In this document: positions 53,581-63,763 of the stretch, in pieces
Layout of the letters: each line of letters starts with the position of its first letter
How positions within the stretch are numbered: the stretch's first letter is position 1
Assembly (NCBI GenBank): GCA_035578905.1
Contig: JAQJVL010000103.1
Span: 2,269,717-2,333,716 of the forward strand
Source: Stictocephala bisonia
Lineage: Eukaryota > Arthropoda > Insecta > Hemiptera > Membracidae
DNA: 64,000 nucleotides
Direction: 5' to 3'
Position numbers and translations under genes: made by a program
The notes under the pieces: generated by a model
The model's input: only the letters and a program-made list of their open reading frames with translations
Database searches by the model: none
Told to the model about the DNA's origin: nothing

Positions 53581-53585
53581 GAAAA

Positions 53586-53614
53586 GTTCAGTTAAAATTG
53601 ACTTTTAACTGAAC
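53586..53614. repeat. Symmetry centre: 12-bp stem, 5-nt loop
   Basis: gttcagttaaaa-ttgac-ttttaactgaac. The loop TTGAC (53598-53602) is the only unpaired sequence between the 10.2 kb arms, as expected of a snap-back or hairpin-joined dimer. Confidence 0.9.
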
Positions 53615-53834
53615 TTTTCGGATGTTTGCTAACCTAACTTTTTCTATGTTCAATTTTTTTAAACCTAACTTTTTCTGTGTTCATTGCTTTTAAACCTATC
53701 TTTTTCTATGTTCATTTTTTTTAAACCACCTTTTTCTGTGTTCATTGCTTTTAAACCTATCTTTTTCTATGTTCATTTTTTTAAAACCTACCTTTTTCTG
53801 TGTTCATTGCTTTTAAACCTAACTTTCTCTCGTA

Positions 53835-56700
53835 TTTTTTAGTTGAAAAGCAGAATTTTAGGAAACACTTTAGGTCTTTAGCTATATTAAACCTATCTTA
53901 TAGTGTAATAATGTTATTTTAAAACATGATTATATGAAGCAATATTGTTTTTATGGTGAATGGGTAGTTCTCATGTTGGCTAAGTGGGTAGGAGAGTCTT
54001 ACTAATGGATAGGTAGGGTTATGGAGCTGTCTTGTACATGTGCTTATGGATAGGTAGATGGACAATCAAAAGTCAAATGCAATGGAGAGTCAGGTGATAT
54101 AACAGAGTAACATTGTGTTTACTAGGTGGGAGGTTTGTCAAAAATCTTGTATTTAGAGTTTGTGTGGTTTGATATGTTTTGTGTGTGTGTTTAGCTATAT
54201 TAAACATATCTTACAGTGTAATAATGTTATTTTAAAACATTATTATATGAAGAAATAGTGTTTTTATGGTGGATGGGTAGTTCTCTAGGAGTTTTGTCTG
54301 TAGGATGAGTGGTGGGTGTAGGGTGTGTCCTAAGGAATCGTGTGTGTAGAGATAGGTGGATTGGTCTATTAAGAGTCATGTGTGGAATATCACAGGTTTT
54401 ATGTAATGTTCAAAAAATTATTTCAATCCTAGGTATCAGCCAATTGGTCCTTAGAAATATAAATGTTTATGTTATTAAATTAATACTATTATAAACGTGT
54501 CAAATTTAAGTGTATATTTATGTAGTGAAACTGTGTTTAAATTTAAACTTTTTACGGTAAACTAAAGAAAATTCTTAAAAATAACTTTTGTAGGATTTAC
54601 AAGATTTTTGGAACCATTCCTTGAAAATCATTAGTTCTGTATCGTATATTATAATACCGTACATTAATAATAAAAATATAACATTAATGTTTAAACTAGC
54701 TCAAAATATATAAATTTATATAATTCGTACATTTCACTAATTTATCAGCATATGTTAAAATGCAGACATAATAAGTGAAAGATAATATTACAAAATATTT
54801 ACGATAAATCATGATAATGTAAATTAACTCGTTAAAATAATGCTTATGGTCTACTCTCTAATAAAATTCACAAAGTCAATTTGTATATTTTATTTGATTT
54901 GAAGGGAAAATTAAATATATTTTATTTAATTATTCATTACAAGACATTGTAGAGATATGGCTGAATATGAGTAGTGTAGGAGTGCACTGAATTTACATAA
55001 ACGATAGTAGTAATTGTTATTAACTAATATTGTCTTCCTTAAAAAGACTTGTCCATTATTCACCCAATAGCCAGGGCAACTAATAGATCTACAGCTTTAC
55101 TTGGAATCTGAACCACGTAGTATTGGTCTGATAGATAATAGAACATAATTCTCTTAACAAATTTAACAAAGTTATTTTATTAAATTTTTGATATTTGTTG
55201 TCTTTTAACTGTATTTCCATTGTTATCTATTTATGTGTTTTGGAAAGTATTTAAAAATAAGTAGCACAATAATCTTATTAAGGCAGAAATAATATTTAGA
55301 GTTAACTTATATATTTTCTTTTACATGATCATTAAATTGTAAATAAAATGAACACAGCAAATATATACTTTTCCATATGATATGTACTTGCAAAGATTTT
55401 TTTTCTCTGGAGGTTTGGTAAATTTGAAGCTTTAATTTAAATATGAAAACAATGGTCTAGTATTAATGCGCATATCCTGCAATGTATATTTTATGTACTT
55501 CTTGAACCATTTTAATTTTCATGATAATAAAGGCATGAAATTCCAGCCATAAGTTTTTCTCCTTCCTCAGTCAGAAACGCTGTTTTCAAAATTTAAAGTA
55601 CTATTAAAAACTGACATATCCCGTTTATATATTTATTTTCATAAATTTTTAACCATGTTTTAGTATTTATATCATTTGAATGCAACCAAAAAATCGGAAC
55701 GTAATATGGGACATGATATATTTTTATTTCAATAGCATCAATGAAGAAAAACAGTTTAGAAATATCGATTTTTGTTTAATGGTAGCAGTGCAAAGATTAA
55801 CTGAGTCACTTAAGATATGCAAATGGTCATTGGCGAGATAACGTAAGATTAGCTCGTACTATTGTTTGGAGAGCAACGGTTGAGTTGTGTAGAAAACATT
55901 TTAATAAATGTTTTGTTCAAGAATGACTTGATACAATTTGGTATGTAACTCTTAAAGTATTACTTATTTTTGCAACTAGTTAAACAGTTTTTTCAAGGTT
56001 TCTCCTAACTTTAAAATTAAAGCTGGAAAATACTGACTGATATTTCAGACATTCAGGTGGTAAGTACTATCTTCATTAAATTGATCATAGTAAATTATCG
56101 CATATACATTGTCTTAATTTGCTGTTGAGTCTATAGTATTTTGTTGTACTTTTACAATACTTTACATAACTTCTTTAAGTAAATATTATTTCTGTCTTTA
56201 TAGTTTCTATATTACGTTTCAATTGTATTTACATACATTTTGTTTTTTGAATTAAATTAATAAGTTTTTCCTGATAGAAAAGCCATTAGTAACACACACT
56301 TGGTTTACTTTAATTAACATTAAATATTTTATCTAAGTTTTTAAATTGCTTCTAACAATCTGATTTAATTTCAATACTTTTTAGTTTCAATGAATTTATT
56401 TCGAAATATATATATTATAAATCATTTCAAGTTGTGTATTATAAATCATTACCACATATATTGATTTAACATTACCACATACCAGATATAAATTGATTTA
56501 ACATTTAAACGGCTTTTAAAGTTGAAACTTGTTTTGTTATATTTTTTTAAAATCACTCTTGTATATTTTAATATTCATCTTTGGGTTATTAGCCTGCAGT
56601 TTATTTTTGCTTTTAGAGGTTCGTGTCAACTATTTTTATAATAATAGTAATTGTTATCTAAACTATTAGCAAAGCGATTAGGTGATAGCATATTGTTACA
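53835..56700. other. AT-rich non-coding inner part of the right arm
   Basis: Mirror of 50496-53360. No gene supported on either strand. Confidence 0.6.
54927..55133 (+). repeat. Dispersed repeat family, copy 8, inside the right arm
   Basis: Mirror of 52066-52270 with the same truncation point. The insertion therefore predates the formation of the palindrome, or was copied between arms. Confidence 0.75.
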
Positions 56701-56701
56701 A

Positions 56702-57047
56702 ATTAAGACTTTTCATTAAGTTACCATTCTCTTTACGGTTTTCCACAAGATTACTTATATACAGTACTTAGATAAAAAGTCATAGTCTTTATTTGACTGT
56801 TAAAGTGATAGGATATCGGGAATTTTCCATTAGTAGTAGAGAATTTACTTGGTTAACGTGTTACTTTTCATCAAGCTACCGTTCTCTTTACGGTTTTTCA
56901 CAAGATTACTTATATAGAGTACTTAGAAAAAAAATCTTAGTCTTTATTTGACTGTCAAAGTGACAAGTTGGTTAAAAATTAACTTGTGATTGTTAAGTGT
57001 TTACTTAATTAACGTAGTAACTTTCCAAAGCTACTGTTCTCTTAAAC
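56702..57047 (+). repeat. Promoter-region tandem repeats, right arm
   Basis: Units share accgttctctttacggtttt, acaagattacttatata and agtctttatttgactgt. TATA-like blocks occur at about 56756, 56910 and 57051, spaced ~155 and ~140 bp. The last is the TATA box of the polymerase gene. Confidence 0.7.
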
Positions 57048-57050
57048 GTA

Positions 57051-57129
57051 TATATATATAGGACACCTTTTAAAAGTATCATTTGTACTTTGCTTGTCTT
57101 TGTGTCAGCATTACATAAGTTCTGTTAAG
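57051..57129 (+). promoter_or_regulatory. Core promoter of the right polymerase gene
   Basis: TATATATATA at 57051-57060. TCATTT at 57079-57084 fits the arthropod initiator (TCAKTY), with its A at 57081, 30 bp after the first T of the TATA box. The ATG at 57130 then has a 49-nt leader. It therefore looks like a complete pol II core promoter. Confidence 0.6.
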
Positions 57130-60100
57130 ATGGCTACCACAAGTGCTCTAAATGGTAATCTTTTAAATGTCTCATACAAAAAAGTATGCAAAAAGTATTC
57201 CACCGATTACAATGATGTTTTGAGTGCTCTAACTGATAAGAAAAACAATATTCTCGACGAAATTAGGTCCCAATTGGGTAAAATGAGAAGCCTTAAATGG
57301 TACATTGCTGTTCGTGTAATCTTTTTCAAAACTATAAACAATTCTGAAATTTACTCATCCCCTACCTTCCACGGTAAAACTAGGGCTTTGTTGTCATCTG
57401 ATGATCTAGATAAGCAATTTATGGAAGCCCTTGATAAGATACTGGAGAGTATGACAAAGTATATCAGAGACGGAAGTGGTTGGCAACTAAACAATGTTGA
57501 ACAGATAGACTTATGTATGGTAAAATACAAAGCCCTTGTAGCAGCTTCTTACATACCCACCCCTAAAAGTTTGGTAGTTACTAAAGGAATAATTAATATT
57601 AAAAACACAGACAATAAATGTTTTCTTTGGTCTGTTTTGTGTGCACTACATGGTCATGACGGGAATAAAAATTACAGAGTGCAGTACTACAAACATTTTG
57701 AGCAGGAAATCAACATGTCAGGCATTGAATACCCAGTTAAGATTACAGATTTAGATCTCTTTGAAGAAAATAATCCATCTCTGTCTATAAATGTTTTTGG
57801 GTACGAAAATGGGGAAATACATGTCATAAGAGCGACTACACTGAAAAATCGCAAGCATGTTAACTTGTTGATATTGAATGAAGAAGAGAACACACATTAC
57901 TGCTTGATATCTGACCTTTCCAAGATTTTACCACGTCCAACCAAAGATCACAAGAAAGTACATTTTTGCAACTATTGTATTCAGTCATTTCCAACTAAAG
58001 AATTGTTACAAAAACACGTACCAAACTGTACTCCTGGGGAAATCTGTAGATCAACATACATACCAACACCTAAAAGTCTTGCTCAAACTAGCAAAGGAGT
58101 TTTGAATATTAAGAATAATGATCAAAAATGTTTTATGTGGTCAGTCTTGGCACAAATTCATCCAGATACACATCAAAACAACAGAGTAAATTATTTCAAA
58201 CAGTTTGAGCATGAAATTAATATGACAGGTATCAATTATCCAGTCTTTGATCTAACACAAATCGATAAGTTTGAGAAGCTCAACCAAACAATTTCCATCA
58301 ATATCTTTGCTTATGAAAATGGTGAGCTATATCCAACTAGAATAACAAAGGAGAAAAATAGGGAGACACATGTTAATCTTTTACTTCTATCAAATACGGA
58401 AGGTAAGCAACACTATTGTTTGATTACCAACATGTCCCGCCTTCTCTCACATCTGACAAAACATGGACATACGACTTATTACTGTAATTATTGCCTCCAC
58501 CGCTTTTCATCAAATGAACTGTTAACTGAGCATGAACCCTTATGTACTCCTCATGGTGTTCAAAAGACCAAACTACCCAATGAGAATGACAAGTTGATGT
58601 ACTTTAAAAACTACACACTATGTTACAAGGTCCCATTCACCATCTATTGCGACTTCGAGTCCTACATTGTACCTATAACAACATCTTTGAACAATCCAGG
58701 AACATCCCACACCACAAACGTATCAAAGCACATTCCATCAGGCTTTTGCTACGTCATTATTGACAATGATGGAAAAGCTAAAAAACCACCAGTAGTGTAT
58801 ACAGGTCCTAACGTCATTGATACGTTCCTCAACAAACTGATCGAAGAAGCCAACATTTTGGTACCAATACTGAAAAATAACGTACCGATGGTGATGACAC
58901 ATGAGGACAATGAAAACTTTGAAAATGCTACTGACTGTCATTTATGTAAGAAACCACTTGGGGAAGATAAGGTTAGAAACCACAACCACATTAATGGAAA
59001 ATATATTGGAGCTGCTCACAATGATTGCAATTTGCAATACAAAGTCCCTCAGCATATCCCTGTTTTTTTTCACAACCTGAGAGGTTACGATTGCCATCAC
59101 TTAATCCAAGGCTTTGGTAAATTTAAAAAGGAAAAGATATCTTGCATCGCAACTACTAGCGAGCGTTATATATCCGTAACACTAGAGTCTCTTCGTTTTC
59201 TTGACTCCCTTCAATTTCTGAATGCTTCACTTGACACTCTTGTTAGTAACCTTGCTCCAGAAGGCTCAACTAAATTTCCAATTCTCCATCAATGCATTGA
59301 ATCTAATCAACATCTTCTGATCCGTAAAGGTGTATTTCCATACAATTGGTTGGCTGAGACATCCAAACTTTCAGAGACACAACTTCCTTCGAAAGAAGCA
59401 TTCTACAACGACCTAACCAAAACACCAATCACAGACAATGACTACTTACACGCCCAACTTGTATGGGATAGCTTCAATATGACTACAATGAAAGACTACC
59501 ACGATCTGTATCTTATGACAGATGTTCTCCTATTGGCTGACGTTTTTGAAAATTTCCGAAACACGAGCCTCCAATATTATGAAATTGATCCCTGTAATGT
59601 GTATTCTGCTCCTGGTCTCGCATGGAACTCCATGTTAAAGATGACGAATGTTAGCATTGAATTGTTAACAGACATAAATCAGCATCTATTTATTGAGAAT
59701 GGTGTTAGAGGTGGTGTTGCAATGATTCCACATAGATTCGCCAAAGCAAACAACCCTTACCTTCCTGATTTCGATCCCACAACACCTAATAGTTACCTCG
59801 TATACCTCGATTGTAACAATCTTTATGGAAAAGCCTTAAGTGAGCCGCTCCCTCATTCTGAATTCAAGTGGTTACAACAACAAGAAATAGATCAATTGAA
59901 TATTAGGGAAATACCGGATAATTCGGAAATGGGATATATTTTAGAAGTGGATCTCTACTATCCTCAACACCTACATGATCTCCATTCTGATTATCCATTA
60001 GCTCCAGAACGTAAAGTAGTCACAGAAAATATGCTGTCACCGTATTCAAAATTGTTACTAGATGAACTCAACCATAAGCCAGCTAAAGTACATAAACTTT

Positions 60101-61188
60101 TAACCACATTGGAAGATAAGGAGAAATACATTTTGCATTACAGAAACCTCAAGCTGTACCTTGACTTAGGTCTTCAACTGAAGAAAGTACATAGGATTCT
60201 TGCATTTAAACAGAGTACATGGCTTGCACCTTTCATAAACTTTAATACAGAGAAAAGAAAATGTGCCAAAAATAATTTTGAAAAAGATTTTTTTAAATTA
60301 ATGAACAACGCTACGTACGGGAAGAGTTTGGAAAATGTAAGATCTAGGATAGATTTTAAACTAGTAAATAATGAAAAGCAATTGCTAAAGTGGACTGCAA
60401 GTCCCAGATTAACAAATTTCTTTGCTTACAATGAAGACCTTGTCGGATTGACCTTAAAGAAACAAAGTATATTGCTAAACAAGCCAATTTACGTAGGCCT
60501 AACTGTACTGGACATCAGTAAACTCACAATGTACGATTTCCATTATAATTGGACAGTAAAGAAATATGGTGCAAACGTAAAATTATGCATGACAGATACT
60601 GACAGTCTGTTTTATCATATTACAACAGCAAACATCTACGAAGATATGAGAAATGATCTTGACCTATTTGATACATCAGATTATCCTGAGGAACATCCAT
60701 GTTACAGTTTGAACAACAAAAAGAAACTAGGAAAATTTAAGGATGAAATGAATGGAAAACCACCAGTAGAGATCGTTGGCCTTAGAGCTAAATGTTACTC
60801 TGTTCTTAAATCAAAGGAGGAGGACTTCAAAGAAGCCTCAGACGAGAATATGGAGGAAATGATGTCAAAGCGAGTCGCTAAAGGTGTGTCTAGAGTGGTG
60901 ATAAAGAAAGAATTAAAACATGAGCAATATAAACAATGTCTTTTTCATCACGTGTTAAAAACAACATCCGCTCTAAACATTAGAAGTGACCGTCACCAAC
61001 TGTATACTCAGAATATTTCAAAATTTTCACTTTCACCTTACGATGATAAGCGGTACATATTAAACGATGGAGTAAACACACTGGCTTATGGACACTATAG
61101 AATTAAACGTGAACGGGAAGAGGCTAAAGATGGACAACCAATTATAAAGAGGAGAAAAATAGATGAGACAATTACGTCTAAAGAATGA
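57130..61188 (+). CDS. Protein-primed family-B DNA polymerase, right copy
   Basis: 1352 aa, single exon; the DNA_pol_B_2 family copies linear DNA from a protein primer. Residues 140-300 and 309-473 are a duplicated module: IPTPKSL, KCF.WSVL, SIN.F.YENGE, HVNLL, HYCLI, then a zinc-finger-like C-x2-C-x12-H-x3/4-C. The exonuclease follows with ExoI DFE at 508-510, ExoII HNLRGYD at 648-654 and ExoIII YLMTD at 794-798. Between ExoI and ExoII, residues 603-633 form an endonuclease-VII-like C..C...HNH...H..C unit. Polymerase motif A is DCNNLYG (894-900), motif B KLMNNATYG (1056-1064), motif C DTD (1156-1158), and KCY lies at 1221-1223. The A-to-B distance leaves room for a TPR2-type insertion. The tail is basic (KRRK), a possible nuclear signal. 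Start chosen at ATG 57130 rather than the upstream TTG. It belongs with Polinton, adintovirus and bidnavirus-like polymerases; the exact clade needs a tree. Confidence 0.93.
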   Translation: MATTSALNGNLLNVSYKKVCKKYSTDYNDVLSALTDKKNNILDEIRSQLGKMRSLKWYIAVRVIFFKTINNSEIYSSPTFHGKTRALLSSDDLDKQFMEALDKILESMTKYIRDGSGWQLNNVEQIDLCMVKYKALVAASYIPTPKSLVVTKGIINIKNTDNKCFLWSVLCALHGHDGNKNYRVQYYKHFEQEINMSGIEYPVKITDLDLFEENNPSLSINVFGYENGEIHVIRATTLKNRKHVNLLILNEEENTHYCLISDLSKILPRPTKDHKKVHFCNYCIQSFPTKELLQKHVPNCTPGEICRSTYIPTPKSLAQTSKGVLNIKNNDQKCFMWSVLAQIHPDTHQNNRVNYFKQFEHEINMTGINYPVFDLTQIDKFEKLNQTISINIFAYENGELYPTRITKEKNRETHVNLLLLSNTEGKQHYCLITNMSRLLSHLTKHGHTTYYCNYCLHRFSSNELLTEHEPLCTPHGVQKTKLPNENDKLMYFKNYTLCYKVPFTIYCDFESYIVPITTSLNNPGTSHTTNVSKHIPSGFCYVIIDNDGKAKKPPVVYTGPNVIDTFLNKLIEEANILVPILKNNVPMVMTHEDNENFENATDCHLCKKPLGEDKVRNHNHINGKYIGAAHNDCNLQYKVPQHIPVFFHNLRGYDCHHLIQGFGKFKKEKISCIATTSERYISVTLESLRFLDSLQFLNASLDTLVSNLAPEGSTKFPILHQCIESNQHLLIRKGVFPYNWLAETSKLSETQLPSKEAFYNDLTKTPITDNDYLHAQLVWDSFNMTTMKDYHDLYLMTDVLLLADVFENFRNTSLQYYEIDPCNVYSAPGLAWNSMLKMTNVSIELLTDINQHLFIENGVRGGVAMIPHRFAKANNPYLPDFDPTTPNSYLVYLDCNNLYGKALSEPLPHSEFKWLQQQEIDQLNIREIPDNSEMGYILEVDLYYPQHLHDLHSDYPLAPERKVVTENMLSPYSKLLLDELNHKPAKVHKLLTTLEDKEKYILHYRNLKLYLDLGLQLKKVHRILAFKQSTWLAPFINFNTEKRKCAKNNFEKDFFKLMNNATYGKSLENVRSRIDFKLVNNEKQLLKWTASPRLTNFFAYNEDLVGLTLKKQSILLNKPIYVGLTVLDISKLTMYDFHYNWTVKKYGANVKLCMTDTDSLFYHITTANIYEDMRNDLDLFDTSDYPEEHPCYSLNNKKKLGKFKDEMNGKPPVEIVGLRAKCYSVLKSKEEDFKEASDENMEEMMSKRVAKGVSRVVIKKELKHEQYKQCLFHHVLKTTSALNIRSDRHQLYTQNISKFSLSPYDDKRYILNDGVNTLAYGHYRIKREREEAKDGQPIIKRRKIDETITSKE

Positions 61189-63284
61189 TAAACTCTAAAA
61201 GACATATCTACAATCTTAAATGGAAGAAAATAACACTGCGTATGCAGTATTATTGCGGCGTTATATGATTTATCCACGTTGTGTTAACCGGGATTTTATC
61301 AACCCCACGTAAGGTTAACCCAGGTTTACCTGTGTTGCTATAACCTGAATTAGCCCTATAAAAGACAAATATAAAAATATTAAACAATAAAAGACTTACA
61401 AAAAAAGTTTGTTTTAAATAGTAAATCTTTAGCTTGAAAATAGTCCGTTTTCAAAAAGTATTTGTTATGAACAATAAATGTAGGTTTTCCTAGTAATAAA
61501 AACGTGTGTCTAGCTCTGAATGTTACAATTTTATCCGCAGACTGTTTGGTGTGACGTAATTGGATGGGATGTAAGTACCTGTTTCCTAATTAATAACATT
61601 GTTGTGTGTTCTTGAAGAAATTCAAAATGAGCCTGTCGTTTCTATGTGTGATACTACGGTAATTTGTAGTTCCATGATGTGTATGGGCTCTGGGGTGGTC
61701 TGACGGTCCGTAACCCAGTACAGAGTGCAATCACCGTACCATCGAGGTGAGGGCGGCCCAAATTCAATAAAAAAGCCCGACTGTTTTCCAAGGCGGCCGT
61801 AAAACGCGTAAGACCTGAATCAGTCCTGCATCTTGGGGCTGGATTAACCTCCGTAAGACCTCGAGTCGCAGTCCGGGCCCTCGTTCGGTACGAGTATTTG
61901 TATGTGTGGGCTCTGAAGTGACCTGACGATCCGTAACCCATGAATGGTTGAAATGATAGATAAGATTGATTTCTTCAATTGCATCAACTGTGTAACCTTC
62001 CAATCACTTTCCTCAACTTGAACCACACTCTTGCGTCACCTAACCTGTCTTGCTTAGTGCTAACATAGAGTGAGAGGCACGTTTATTATTGCTAGATGGG
62101 GTCTCCGTACCAGCAGGTTTATTTGGCCTAGGCCTGTTGGGAGCCTCGACCCGAGGTACATCACTCAACATTTCCAAAACTTAGATAAATATAAACGTTA
62201 ATATGAGTGAGCCTCAAAAGTAGTGACCCCTGAGATGGTAGAGGAGGTTGACGTTCCTTCAGGGGCTTTTTAACTAACATTCTACCGGCCAATGTTCATG
62301 TATGTTTTCGTTGTGTGGTCTTGTAATTACGGATATAAAAAAGTAGCCTAGTACGTTCGTTGTTGGTTTAGCTACACATTTGTTGGATATGAGAAGCATG
62401 GAAAGAGCTTTAAAAAATCTTGTAATTAGAGTTATATAAGGAGAATCAATAAAGCCTAGACAAAGGATATATAGTACAATAATTCCTATCAAACTGGTGG
62501 ATTTCTTGTGTAAAACTAAGTGTTTATGTATTTTACTATATTACACGTAACACCCGAGACAAACTTCCTGTAGAACAATCTAAACTACAGACTTATGCTA
62601 AATGGGTTCAGAACATGTGTCTACAGAACAACGGGGAAGTGAGAACTGACATGTTTCAAGGTCGCTCTCCTGAGCTGAAGCGAGTAATCAATATTATGTT
62701 CACAAGTGCTGCTTTTATTTATCATCAAGCTATGTGAAGTAGGTTCGGTATTGTTGAACCTTAAAGATTAAATATGATATGTTTGGTAAGCTAAAGGTCT
62801 GGTAGTTAATGGTTACATGTATAGAGAGAGAAACAATGTTTAAGATAGTACGGCTGACCACTAGTAGTGCTAATCGTAGGACCTCACTAGAGTGTCCTAG
62901 TTTGTCAGTAACAAGTGGTTCGGGTTCCACATCATCTAGTTTGTCCTAGATACGCTAAGCAAACCTTACACAAGTCATCATATAATTCTCATTTATTACT
63001 AATAATGATTTGAAACAACCTGATAGGATGCCCTAAGCTATTACACATAACTAAATATGTAATAAAGTATATACAATTTATTCTGAAAGAAGTTTTATAA
63101 GGCCATGTATGCTACGATCGAGCAAGGCTTTGTTCTCTATACATTACATAGTCGCAAACGTACCGTAGCTTAGGTACCACATGAATATAGCATTAAGTCT
63201 ATATGAAATCTGTATTTAAATGTAGTAATGTAATTATCAATACGGTTTTTAAAAATATGGGTTAATAGAAATACAAATACAGGG
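61189..63284. other. Non-coding stretch downstream of the right polymerase gene
   Basis: Mirror of 43914-46008. No recognisable gene. The cluster of short minus-strand frames (61654-62026) mirrors the one in the left arm. Confidence 0.5.
61386..61391 (+). terminator. Poly(A) signal of the right polymerase gene
   Basis: AATAAA about 200 bp after the TGA at 61186-61188. Confidence 0.5.
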
Positions 63285-63307
63285 TTTAGGTTAGGTTAGG
63301 TTAGGTT
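63285..63307 (-). repeat. TTAGG array, right arm
   Basis: Four to five TTAGG units after cagggtt, mirrored in the left arm. Confidence 0.85.
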
Positions 63308-63317
63308 GATAGCTCCA

Positions 63318-63763
63318 GTGAGAGGGGGGAGGTGGAAGGGGGAAGGGCTGGATAGTCAGTGAGAGGGGAGAGGGGGGAGGTGGAAGGCGGAAGGGCTGGA
63401 TAGTCAGTGAGAGGGGGAGAGGGGGTAGGTGGAAGGGGGAAGGGCTGGATAGTCAGTGAGAGGGGGAGAGGGGGGAGGTGAAGGGGGAAGGGGTGGATAG
63501 TCAGTGAGAGGGGGAGAGGGGGGAGGTGGAAGGGCTGGATAGTCAGTGAGAGGGGGGAGGGGGGGGTGGAAGGGGGAAGGGGTGGATAGTCAGTGAGAGG
63601 GGAGAGGGGGGAGGTGGAAGGAGGAAGGGCTGGATAGTCAGTGAGAGGGGGGAGGGGGGAGGTGGAAGGGGGAAGGGGTGGATAGTCAGTGAGAGGGGGG
63701 GAGAGGGGAGGTGGAAGGGGGAAGGGGTGGATAGTCAGTGAGAGGGGGGGAGAGGGGAGGGGA
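63318..63763 (-). repeat. G-rich sub-terminal minisatellite, right arm
   Basis: agtcagtgagag with G-runs and ggtggaagg, about ten units, the mirror of 43434-43880. The number and order of variant units match the left arm closely, which argues for recent arm duplication or homogenisation. Confidence 0.9.

Larger units (their letters stand above)
43382..53597 (+). repeat. Left arm of the 20.4 kb palindrome
   Basis: Base 43382 pairs with 63816. Pairing stops exactly there: 43381 (C) faces 63817 (A). Paired coordinates sum to 107198 at the ends, 107197 through the polymerase gene and 107200 at the centre, so a few 1-2 bp indels separate the arms. Confidence 0.95.

Noticed and set aside
57094..57129. 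Twelve-residue N-terminal extension of the polymerase
   Set aside because: It begins with TTG, lies almost at the predicted transcription start, and the ATG at 57130 has a much better context.
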